From assembly GCA_963760715.1 (NCBI GenBank), contig CAVXDY010000007.1:496001-560000 (forward strand): DNA of 64,000 nt. Direction: 5' to 3'. This DNA comes from CAVXDY01 sp963760715 (GTDB taxonomy: Bacteria; Actinomycetota; Thermoleophilia; Miltoncostaeales; Miltoncostaeaceae). Positions 58,016 through 64,000 of the stretch are shown here, one piece after another. The notes beneath the pieces were generated by a model. That model ran no database searches, was not told the origin of the DNA, and saw only the letters and a list, made by a program, of their open reading frames with translations. The position numbers and the translations under genes are program-made. Every line of letters starts with the position of its first letter. Positions within the stretch are counted from its first letter, which is position 1.

Positions 58016-59275
58016 TCAGCGCCATTCGCCGGAGGGGGCGGGGACCGGCAGGACCGGGGCGCGATCGACCGCCGAGCAGCGTCCCTGGAGGTGCAGCTGC
58101 ACCTCGTCGGGGAACGCCGCCAGGGCGCTCCGCACGAGGCGGGCCGCGCCGTCGGGGTGGGAGCAGGCGCCCCGGCCCTCGATCTCGGAGGGGAGCTCCT
58201 GCATCTCCCGCAGGGCCTCGGCCGCGCCCCGCCCCCCGGCGAGCGCGACCGAGGCCTCCGCGAGTGCCCGCAGCCCGAAGACGCACGGGCCGCACTGCCC
58301 CGCGCTCTCGCCGGCGAGGTAGCGCGCCACCCGCGCCGTCTCCACCAGCCCGCAGGCGGCGCGCGGCAGCACCACGATGGTTCCGGCGCCGACCGACCCC
58401 CCGATCGGCCGGAGCCCGGCGGCCGAGAACGGGACGTCCAATGGGTCGTCGGTTCGCAGCCAGGTGCCGAAATAGCCCCCCACGAGCAGCCCGGCGACGT
58501 CGTCGGTGGGCCCTCCGCTGAGGGCCAGCACATCCCGGATCGGCGTGCCGATCTCGATCTCGTCGACCCCGGGGGTCCGCACGGCTCCGCCGATGGTGAC
58601 CAGCATCGAGCCCGGCTCCGCGTCGGTTCCCAGACGGCAGAACCAGTCGGCGCCGTAGCGCGCGATGAGGCCGACGTGGGCCAGGGTCTCGACGTTCTGC
58701 AGGAGCGTCGGGCGGCCGTCCACGCCGCGCTCGGAGGGCCGCGGCGGCGTGAAGGTGGGCATGGCGGCACCGCCGTTCAGCCAGTGGACCAGGGCGGTCT
58801 CCTCGCCGGCCACGAAGCGCTCGGGCGTCCCCACCACCGACAGGCGGATCCGCAGGCCGCTCGCGGCGCGGCGCCGCGCGGCGTCGCCGGTCCGGGCGAG
58901 CGCGGTTCGCGAGGCGCGCGAGATCGCGATGATCACCTCACGCGCCCCCACCGCGTCGGCGGCGGCCAGGGCCCCGTCGATGACCAGGTCCGGGTCGTGG
59001 GCGAGGAGCACGGCGTCCTTGTGGCTCGCGGGCTCGCCCTCGGTGCCGTTGGCGACGACCACCGCGCGGCCGCGGCGGTCCGCGACGGCCGCCATCTTGA
59101 GGGACGTCGGAAAGCCGCCGCCGCCACGGCCGCGCAGGCCGCTGCGCTCGACCTCGTCGATGAGCGCGCGTCCGGCGTGCACCGGCACCGCTCCGCGGCG
59201 ATGGGATCCGAGGAGCCGTGGCAGGCCCCGCGGCGCGAGCGACGGCAGGCGCCCCATCCTCTGCGCCGTGGACAT
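58016..59275 (-). CDS. NuoF-like NADH:acceptor flavoprotein
   Basis: A 419-residue protein starting at ATG 59275. The FMN/NADH-binding region reads SGLRGRGGGGFPTSLKMAAV, VVVANGTEGEPASHKDAVLL and GEETALVHWLNGGAAMPTFT. NVETLAHVGLIARYGADWF and the SLBB-type MLVTIGGAVRTPGVDEIEIG follow. The C-terminus keeps the cluster motif GQCGPCVFGLRALAE with a later GRGACSHPDGAARLV. It resembles complex I subunit F but stands apart from any nuo genes. It probably takes electrons from NAD(P)H and hands them to the ferredoxin encoded next or to the membrane cytochrome encoded just upstream. The open frame runs past the start to 60232, but that part is not coding. Confidence 0.9.
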   Translation of the reverse strand: MSTAQRMGRLPSLAPRGLPRLLGSHRRGAVPVHAGRALIDEVERSGLRGRGGGGFPTSLKMAAVADRRGRAVVVANGTEGEPASHKDAVLLAHDPDLVIDGALAAADAVGAREVIIAISRASRTALARTGDAARRRAASGLRIRLSVVGTPERFVAGEETALVHWLNGGAAMPTFTPPRPSERGVDGRPTLLQNVETLAHVGLIARYGADWFCRLGTDAEPGSMLVTIGGAVRTPGVDEIEIGTPIRDVLALSGGPTDDVAGLLVGGYFGTWLRTDDPLDVPFSAAGLRPIGGSVGAGTIVVLPRAACGLVETARVARYLAGESAGQCGPCVFGLRALAEASVALAGGRGAAEALREMQELPSEIEGRGACSHPDGAARLVRSALAAFPDEVQLHLQGRCSAVDRAPVLPVPAPSGEWR

Positions 59276-59841
59276 CAGCGCGCCGCCGCGGGGGACGAGG
59301 GGGTGTCCGAGGCGAGCAGCAGCCGCCATGCGACGGCTCCTCCGATGATCGCGACGGAGCCGATCCCGAGGGCTCGGAGCCAGAGGCTGTGGGTGTCGGT
59401 GCCCATCCCGATCCCGTGGATGAACGCCACCGGCCAGGTCGCGTACGCGGCCCAGTGGATGGCCCGCCAGGCGCGCCGGCCGATCCGCTCGCGAAGGAGG
59501 CCGGTCACGACGAGCGCCAGGATGAGGTCCACGGCCAGGGCCCCGAGCCCCACCAGCAGCGGGCGCGACGCGGCGGTGAAGGGCACGAAGACATTCACGA
59601 GTCGCACGGCCGCATAGGGGTCGAGGACCGCGGAGGTCACGTGGATCCCGATGAAGACGACGGACAGCAGCGACAGGCTGCGGTGAAGGGCGAGGGTCGC
59701 GAAGCGGGGGAGCGAGCCGAGCTGGACGCCGCCGCGGGTCGCGATGCCGAGGGTCATGACCCCCGTGAGCAGGAGCAGCGAGACGACTCCGCTGCCGCGC
59801 ATCAGGAACCAGACGGCGTTGCCGTTGTCGAAGACGCTCAT
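59275..59841 (-). CDS. Ferric-reductase-like transmembrane cytochrome b
   Basis: A 188-residue membrane protein. ATG 59841 gives MSVFDNGNAVWFLMRGSGVV; a longer open frame to 59928 adds Arg/Pro-rich residues. About six helices are present, with haem-ligand-type His in LALHRSLSLLSVVFIGIHV and AIHWAAYATWPVAFIHGIGM. The family includes the MsrQ/YedZ and ferric-reductase-like proteins. Its stop shares a base with the start of the NuoF-like gene and its start overlaps the apbE stop, so this is a tightly coupled operon: apbE, cytochrome b, NuoF-like, ferredoxin. Confidence 0.88.
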   Translation of the reverse strand: MSVFDNGNAVWFLMRGSGVVSLLLLTGVMTLGIATRGGVQLGSLPRFATLALHRSLSLLSVVFIGIHVTSAVLDPYAAVRLVNVFVPFTAASRPLLVGLGALAVDLILALVVTGLLRERIGRRAWRAIHWAAYATWPVAFIHGIGMGTDTHSLWLRALGIGSVAIIGGAVAWRLLLASDTPSSPAAAR

Positions 59842-60761
59842 CCGACCGGCTCCGGCCAGTCGCCGACATGGAGGACCTCGCCCTCGCGGGAGACCAGGCG
59901 CGCCGGCAGCCCGGCGTCCGCGAGCCATCGTGGGGCCCGCGCGCCGCGGACGATCGCCGCCGTGCTGGCGATGTTGGCGTCAACGCAGGTGCCCGCCGCC
60001 ACGCTGACGGTGCGCCACACCTCCTCGGCCGGCCCGGCCCGGCGGGGGTCGAGGATGTGGTGGCGCGCGCCGGTGCCGGATCCCCACCGGCGGACCGTGG
60101 TGCTCGAGGTCGCGAGGCCGCCCTCGCGCAGGCTGACGGTCTCGCCCTCGCCGTCGATGTCGCGGTGGTCGTCGGTGACGCGCACCGGCCAGCCTCCGAC
60201 GGGCGCCTCGCCGCAGAGGGCGATGTCCCCACCCAGGCTGACGAGCGTCCCGGCGCCGGTCGCCTCGTGGATGGCGCGCGCGGCCCGGTCGGCGGCGAGC
60301 GCCTTGGCCGTGGCCCCGAGGTCGATCAGGACGCCCCGGGGAATCGCGACGGTGCCGCGGGCGCGGTCCACCCGGACCGTGCGCCATCCCGGCACCGGGG
60401 CGATCCGCACGCGGACGCCGGGGCGGAGCCCGCCCACCAGCGAGAAGTCGCGGTCGTATCCGAGCTCGCCCATCGCGCGGCCCACGGTCGGGTCAACGTC
60501 TCCATCCGTGATGGCGGCCGCGCGCAGGGCGACCTCGAGGGCCTCGATGAGGAGCGGGCTCACCGCGACCTCCCCGCCGGCGCCGCGATTGACGGCGTTC
60601 AGCTCGGAGTCCTCGCGGAACCGGCTGCAGGCGCGGTCGATCCGGCCGAGCTCACGGCGCAGCACGGCCTCGGCCTCTCCGAGCGCCTCGGGCGGGTCCA
60701 CCGCCACCAGGGCGGTCGTGCCGAGCGCGGTGAAGGAGGTGGAGCGTTGCGCCGTGACCAC
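59838..60761 (-). CDS. apbE: FAD:protein FMN transferase ApbE
   Basis: A 307-residue flavin transferase. Motifs are ACSRFREDSELNAVNRGAGG near the N-terminus, GVLIDLGATAKALAADRAAR, AGTLVSLGGDIALCGEAPVG, ATSSTTVRRWGSGTGARHHI with LDPRRAGPA, and SVAAGTCVDANIASTAAIV with the metal-binding Asp. It attaches FMN to Thr/Ser in a D-x-(S/T)-G-A-(T/S) target motif on membrane redox proteins. No obvious FMN_bind target is encoded in the window. It starts at GTG 60761 next to a small secreted protein and overlaps the cytochrome gene. Confidence 0.95.
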   Translation of the reverse strand: MVTAQRSTSFTALGTTALVAVDPPEALGEAEAVLRRELGRIDRACSRFREDSELNAVNRGAGGEVAVSPLLIEALEVALRAAAITDGDVDPTVGRAMGELGYDRDFSLVGGLRPGVRVRIAPVPGWRTVRVDRARGTVAIPRGVLIDLGATAKALAADRAARAIHEATGAGTLVSLGGDIALCGEAPVGGWPVRVTDDHRDIDGEGETVSLREGGLATSSTTVRRWGSGTGARHHILDPRRAGPAEEVWRTVSVAAGTCVDANIASTAAIVRGARAPRWLADAGLPARLVSREGEVLHVGDWPEPVG

Positions 60762-60762
60762 G

Positions 60763-61140
60763 TCAGGATCCGCCGGAGGACGCCACGGGCGGCTGCACCG
60801 ACGGGACCGGGACGGCCGCCGGCGCGGCCAGGCTCCCGCTCTCGTTCTGGCTCCCGCTCTCGTACTGGTTCTCGCTCCCGGACGGGGAGTACGACGAGGA
60901 CCCCGTGACCGCCCCCGCGGCGGCGGCCGCGGCGGCGGCCGCCGCGGCGGTCCCCGGGGTCGCCGCCGAGGAGCTCGCCTTCGTGGGCGCCCTCGTGCTC
61001 GCCGCGGCCAGCCCGCCGAACGTAACCGTGCCGAGCACGGCGAGGGCGGCGATGGCCCGGGTGGTGCGCGAGACGGTCCGGACGTGCTCGTCGCGCCGGC
61101 GCGATCGGTACAGGGGGCGGTTCTCGTGGGGCTCGCTCAT
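60763..61140 (-). CDS. Secreted Ala/Ser-rich protein
   Basis: A 125-residue protein with ATG at 61140. A basic N-terminus (RPLYRSRRRDEHVRTVSR) precedes a hydrophobic segment (IAALAVLGTVTFGGLAAAST), so it is exported or anchored. Then comes a run of about 11 alanines from repeated GCC/GCG codons and a low-complexity Ser/Glu/Gln region (SYSPSGSENQYESGSQNESG). In other actinobacteria this position, next to apbE and a ferric-reductase-like gene, often holds an FMN-binding secreted carrier. Here the FMN_bind domain and its Ser-Gly-Ala-Thr motif are absent. Confidence 0.65.
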   Translation of the reverse strand: MSEPHENRPLYRSRRRDEHVRTVSRTTRAIAALAVLGTVTFGGLAAASTRAPTKASSSAATPGTAAAAAAAAAAAGAVTGSSSYSPSGSENQYESGSQNESGSLAAPAAVPVPSVQPPVASSGGS

Positions 61141-61356
61141 CGGGGCCTTCCGTCGGGGGACCGGGCTCGTGAGGGGACTCGGGGCTCGAACCAGGGTAGG
61201 CCGGGGTCGGTAAGGGATTGTCCAAGAACACCTAAGAGTTACCTGTGGCTTGCCCAGCCGTGGCGGGGCGCCCCGGCGGCACCGTCCGGGCAGGTTCTGT
61301 CACTTCCCGCCACCCCGTCATCGCTTCTGGCGAATGGCGTGTCCCTTCGGCGTAAG

Positions 61357-61405
61357 CCGGTGGACGGGGGGTCGTGGTCAAGGGGGAACGGACCCCACCG
61401 GGAGG
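61357..61405 (+). promoter_or_regulatory. Leader hairpin over the ribosome binding site
   Basis: In the 274-base divergent gap, CCGGT (61357-61361) can pair with ACCGG (61397-61401), and GGGGTC (61368-61373) with GACCCC (61391-61396). This nests a two-part stem that reaches the GGAGG ribosome binding site at 61401-61405. A CGGC-GTAA-GCCG hairpin with a GNRA-type loop lies just before, at about 61348-61359. Control of translation by this leader is possible but unproven. I cannot match it to a known riboswitch. Confidence 0.35.
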
Positions 61406-61414
61406 CACACCAGG

Positions 61415-61984
61415 ATGAGACGGACCGACAGGGTTGCCGTTGCGCTCATCACGGGCACCGCCGCGCTCGCAGGAGCGACGGGACTGGCACGTACGACGAG
61501 CCTCGGCCCCTATCACCACCCCCCGCTGCCCCAGAACCCCCTGCTGGGGCAGCGGGTATCTGAGCTCGACCGACTGGACGGGAGCCTGCGGCGGGCGATG
61601 GAGCGCCGCCTGCCGTCGCTGCCGTCGCTCGGCACCGCGCGAGGCGCGTCGGCCGCGGCCGCCGGCGGCACGGGAGTGCTCCGGCGCGTCCGGGCCGGCT
61701 CGGCCCCCGCGCCGGGGGCATGGGCCCCGGCCGCGGGATCGCCGGTGCCCTCCAGCGTGGCGCCGCCGCAGGCGGCCCCCACGCGGCACCGGGACGCGCC
61801 GCCCCCCGTCACCCCCGCCCCGGCCGCGCCCGTCGCGGCGCCGCCGGAGCCCGCGCCGCCGGCCCCCGTGCAGGCGCCGGCGGCGGGATCCGGACGTCCC
61901 TCGCGGTCGTCCGGCGGCACCGGGGGTGGGAACGCGACGGCGGCCCCCGGCCGCGGCGAGGGGGTCGAGCATGAAGGGCAATGA
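61415..61984 (+). CDS. Secreted Pro/Ala-rich protein
   Basis: A 189-residue protein starting at ATG 61415 behind GGAGG. It begins MRRTDRVAVALITGTAALAG, a signal peptide or anchor. Residues about 25-65 include a conserved-looking segment (YHHPPLPQNPLLGQRVSELD and a helical RLDGSLRRAMERRL). The remainder is low-complexity Pro/Ala (PPPVTPAPAAPVAAPPEP), a wall-spanning linker type. It is followed by a membrane protein and a cytochrome b-like gene. Function unknown; it is probably an extracytoplasmic accessory of that membrane protein. Confidence 0.65.
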   Translation: MRRTDRVAVALITGTAALAGATGLARTTSLGPYHHPPLPQNPLLGQRVSELDRLDGSLRRAMERRLPSLPSLGTARGASAAAAGGTGVLRRVRAGSAPAPGAWAPAAGSPVPSSVAPPQAAPTRHRDAPPPVTPAPAAPVAAPPEPAPPAPVQAPAAGSGRPSRSSGGTGGGNATAAPGRGEGVEHEGQ

Positions 61985-62330
61985 GACGGCTCGTCTGTAC
62001 ACGATCACCATCGCGATCCTGGTCTTCTTCGTGGTCTGGGCGGGCGTCGCGGCGCATCCCTGGACCGGCCCCCAGCCCGTGGCGCGCACCGACCCCCGGA
62101 CGGCGGCCCTCACGGCGCGGGAGGCGCACCTTCTCCACAGGACGCGCGCCGCGCGCCGGGCGCTGATCGGCCGCTGGACCCGGTATCAGCACCGCCTGGC
62201 CTCTCGCATCGCGGCGATCGAGCGCGCGACCGGCCACGGGACGGGCGATGCGCCGCGCGCGGCCGCGCCTCCGCCGGTGGTCGTCTGGGCCGGCCGGAGC
62301 GCGCCCATGGCGTGGACCGGGAGCTCGTGA
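61971..62330 (+). CDS. Small single-pass membrane protein
   Basis: A 119-residue protein with ATG 61971 overlapping the previous gene by 14 bases. One helix (LYTITIAILVFFVVWAGVAA) is followed by a helical, Arg-rich region (AREAHLLHRTRAARRALIGR) and a Pro/Ala tail. The next gene starts immediately after its stop. I do not recognise the family; its context suggests an accessory or assembly subunit for the ferric-reductase-like protein that follows. Confidence 0.65.
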   Translation: MKGNETARLYTITIAILVFFVVWAGVAAHPWTGPQPVARTDPRTAALTAREAHLLHRTRAARRALIGRWTRYQHRLASRIAAIERATGHGTGDAPRAAAPPPVVVWAGRSAPMAWTGSS

Positions 62331-62927
62331 GTGGAGTTCCACGAGAAGATCGTCCCGACCTTCTGGATCATGGCCCGTGTCGGCGGAGTGATGGCCTACG
62401 TCCTCGTCACGGCCGCGATCCTGCTCGGCCTCTGCGTGAAGACGAGGGTGCTCTCCCGGGTGCGGGCGGCGGTGGTCGTCGACCTGCACCGGCTCGTGTC
62501 CCTGCTCGGGCTCGGAGCCCTCGGCATCCACGTCGGCGGGCTGCTGCTCGACGCGAACAAGCCCGCGCCGATCCTGTCGTACGTCGTGCCCGGGCTCATG
62601 GACTACCGGCCACTGTGGACCGGCATCGGGGTGGGCGTCGCCGAGCTGATGATCGTGATCCATCTGTCGTTCCGGTACCGCTCGCGCATCGGTCCGCGCG
62701 CCTGGCGCCGGCTGCACTGGGCGACCTACCTGGTCTTCGCCGGCGCCACCCTCCACGGGCTCGCGAGCGGCAGCGACAGCGCCCTGCCATGGGCGCGCGG
62801 GATGTACCTCGCCGCCCTCGCCGCCGTCGTCGGCCTCACCACCTGGCGAGCGCTCTCACCCCGTCCCCTCCCGCGCCCACGGGCGCCGTCACCCATTCCA
62901 CGTCCCCACGACCAAGGAGCGTCATGA
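62331..62927 (+). CDS. Ferric-reductase-like transmembrane protein
   Basis: A 198-residue membrane protein starting at GTG 62331 directly after the previous stop. It has about six helices: VGGVMAYVLVTAAILLGLCV, LHRLVSLLGLGALGIHVGGL, ELMIVIHLSFRYRSRIGPRA and LHWATYLVFAGATLHGLASG. His residues in DLHRLVSLLG, GIHVGGLLLD, RLHWATYLV and ATLHGLAS are spaced to bind two haems. It parallels the cytochrome at 59275. Its stop overlaps the ferredoxin start. It probably accepts electrons through the ferredoxin and reductase encoded next. Confidence 0.87.
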   Translation: MEFHEKIVPTFWIMARVGGVMAYVLVTAAILLGLCVKTRVLSRVRAAVVVDLHRLVSLLGLGALGIHVGGLLLDANKPAPILSYVVPGLMDYRPLWTGIGVGVAELMIVIHLSFRYRSRIGPRAWRRLHWATYLVFAGATLHGLASGSDSALPWARGMYLAALAAVVGLTTWRALSPRPLPRPRAPSPIPRPHDQGAS

Positions 62928-63136
62928 GCAACCACCGAATCGTCATCGATCGCGACCTGTGCAGCGGCTTCGGCGCCTGCGTGGACATCGATTCCGACAG
63001 CTTCGCCCTCGGCCCCGACGGTGTCGCGGTCGCCCTCGTGGAGACCACCGACGCCGAGGTCGCCCTGGCGGCCGCCCGGGCGTGCCCCATGGGGGCGATA
63101 CGCGTGACGGACGAGGCCGGCCGGACGGTGGCCTGA
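62924..63136 (+). CDS. Ferredoxin, 3Fe-4S type
   Basis: A 70-residue ferredoxin with ATG 62924 behind AAGGAG, overlapping the previous stop by four bases. Cluster Cys lie in IDRDLCSGFGACVDIDSDSF and AARACPMGAIRV. It is the second ferredoxin of this redox island and has only three cluster Cys. The next gene is a ferredoxin-reductase-type flavoprotein, so this is likely its electron partner. Confidence 0.9.
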   Translation: MSNHRIVIDRDLCSGFGACVDIDSDSFALGPDGVAVALVETTDAEVALAAARACPMGAIRVTDEAGRTVA

Positions 63137-63137
63137 G

Positions 63138-64000
63138 GTGCGGGCCGTCAACGTCCTGATCGTGGGCGCGGGCCTCGCGGGGGCCCGGTGCGCCGAGACG
63201 CTCCGCTCGATCGGCTACGACGGGTCCATCGTCGTCGCCGGCGACGAGCCGCATCTCCCATACGAGCGCCCGGCGCTCTCCAAGGGGCTGCTCCTGGGCA
63301 CCCGCACCGCCGCATCGCTGGCCCAGCGGCGGGAGGATTTCTGGGGCGACCAGGCGATCGAGGTCGCCAGGAGCGCGCCGGCGACCGACATCGACCTCCA
63401 TGGGCGCCGCGCGACCGTCGGGGCGCGGCCCATGAGATGGCGGCGCCTCGTGATCGCCACCGGCGCGCGGGCCCGGCGGCTGCCGGGGCTCCCCGAGCCG
63501 CGGGGGGTGCACCACCTGCGCAGCCTCGACGACGCCCAGGCTCTCCTCGCGGATCTGCGCCCGGGCGCCCGGCTCGTCGTGATCGGCGCGGGCTTCGTGG
63601 GCGCCGAGGTGGCCTCCACCGCCCAGGAGCTCGACCTCGAGGTCACCGTCGTCGAGGCGGGGGAGGTGCCCCTGGCGCGGGTCCTGGGCACGGAGGTCGG
63701 GACGCGGATGGCGGCCCGTATGCGAGAGCATCGGGTCGACCTCCGCCTGGGAGCCCGGCTGCTTGGGCTGGTGGAGCGCGACGGGCGGGTGTCCGGCGTC
63801 GAGCTCGCCGGCGGCGAGCGTCTCGCCTGCGATCTCGTGCTGGTCGGCGTCGGCGCCGTTCCGAACGCCGACGTGGCGTCCCTCGGCTCGCTCGCGCTCG
63901 CCGAGGACGGGGGCGTCGCGACCGACGCCTGCGGGCGCACCGGTCACCCCGGCGTGTTCGCGTGCGGCGACGTGGCGAGCGCGTGGCGCGGCGAGCTCGG
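63138..64000 (+). CDS. Ferredoxin/rubredoxin reductase-type FAD oxidoreductase, 3' partial
   Basis: Starts at GTG 63138, two bases past the ferredoxin stop, and runs off the window after 287 codons. The FAD motif is VLIVGAGLAGARCAETLRSI. YERPALSKGLLLG, VIATGARARRLPGLP, the NAD-binding VVIGAGFVGAEVASTAQELD and GVGAVPNADV follow, with the second FAD motif GVFACGDVAS at the edge. This order marks the class of reductases that serve P450 and dioxygenase ferredoxins (about 400 residues). Paired with the 3Fe-4S ferredoxin, it should pass electrons from NAD(P)H to a membrane or soluble acceptor. Confidence 0.93.
   Translation, partial: MRAVNVLIVGAGLAGARCAETLRSIGYDGSIVVAGDEPHLPYERPALSKGLLLGTRTAASLAQRREDFWGDQAIEVARSAPATDIDLHGRRATVGARPMRWRRLVIATGARARRLPGLPEPRGVHHLRSLDDAQALLADLRPGARLVVIGAGFVGAEVASTAQELDLEVTVVEAGEVPLARVLGTEVGTRMAARMREHRVDLRLGARLLGLVERDGRVSGVELAGGERLACDLVLVGVGAVPNADVASLGSLALAEDGGVATDACGRTGHPGVFACGDVASAWRGEL

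Noticed and set aside
59276..60232. N-terminal 319 codons of the frame continuous with the NuoF-like gene
   Set aside because: This part overlaps cytochrome b and apbE in another frame and is Arg/Pro-rich. ATG 59275 gives the correct NuoF-like start.
61230..61414. Known riboswitch class (c-di-AMP, cobalamin or FMN)
   Set aside because: I could not find the conserved cores of these classes. Only simple nested pairing is visible, so no class is assigned.
1..64000. CRISPR array, rRNA genes, prophage structural genes, biosynthetic megasynthases
   Set aside because: No regularly spaced direct repeats with spacers, no conserved 16S or 23S segments and no capsid, terminase, NRPS or PKS motifs were seen.

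Overview
The window is very GC-rich chromosomal DNA (roughly 70% or more), with dense short-spaced genes and frequent GTG/TTG starts that overlap the upstream stop. Lon, a SigB/SigF-type sigma factor with a partner-switching module, NhaA, UppP, Sat plus phosphosulfolactate synthase, S8 proteases and 3Fe-4S ferredoxins point to an actinobacterium. Thermoleophilia (Solirubrobacterales/Gaiellales) is my best guess, but that is inference from gene content; there is no rRNA here to settle it.

Layout. 0-2.7 kb: small housekeeping or unknown genes. 2.7-4.4 kb: a transferred patch with an internally deleted IS110 transposase and an HTH + nucleotidyltransferase pair that looks like a toxin-antitoxin module. 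4.5-7.7 kb: a secreted phosphodiester glycosidase and an orphan PhoR-type histidine kinase. 7.7-13.4 kb: nucleotide-sugar/polysaccharide genes (DegT aminotransferase, DUF354 protein, PglF/CapD-like dehydratase) with a PLP decarboxylase. 13.4-14.1 kb: vapBC with a palindromic operator. 14.1-18 kb: MBL hydrolase, HxlR regulator and lon, lon preceded by two matched operator-like palindromes. 18-20.5 kb: VOC protein, a frameshifted membrane protein and a glycerophosphodiesterase. 20.5-24.7 kb: a sulfur operon (LysR, flavoprotein, phosphosulfolactate synthase, ATP sulfurylase) closed by a strong terminator. 24.7-29.3 kb: two glycosidase-like secreted proteins and NhaA. 29.3-31.4 kb: a sigma-B-type stress module. 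31.4-37.8 kb: UppP, subtilase, PAS/zinc-ribbon protein, aldo/keto reductase, degenerate GGDEF protein and an SDR.

37.8-48 kb is accessory. A tRNA-Ala(UGC) gene is followed by a 2.5 kb insert bounded by a 46 bp direct repeat of its 3' end. The insert carries a Fic protein, with a conspicuous array of CCAAGT/ACTTGG repeats upstream, and a methyltransferase, but no integrase. Beyond it lie an NTF2-like protein, an orphan GAD-like domain, fragments of a TPR regulator and of IS3- and IS630-type transposases, a MarR/cupin pair, a KptA fragment, and a rifamycin phosphotransferase gene broken by exactly one extra base.

48-57.7 kb: secreted cupredoxin-like proteins, a HAD phosphatase, a TetR/FAD-oxidase pair with twin operators, a phospholipase C-like phosphoesterase, a double beta-propeller protein and a flippase-like membrane protein. 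57.8-64 kb: a redox island of ferredoxin, NuoF-like flavoprotein, two ferric-reductase-like cytochrome b proteins, ApbE flavin transferase, small secreted proteins, a second ferredoxin and a ferredoxin reductase cut by the window end. It appears to move electrons between NAD(P)H, ferredoxins and membrane haem, with ApbE flavinylating a carrier that I cannot identify here.
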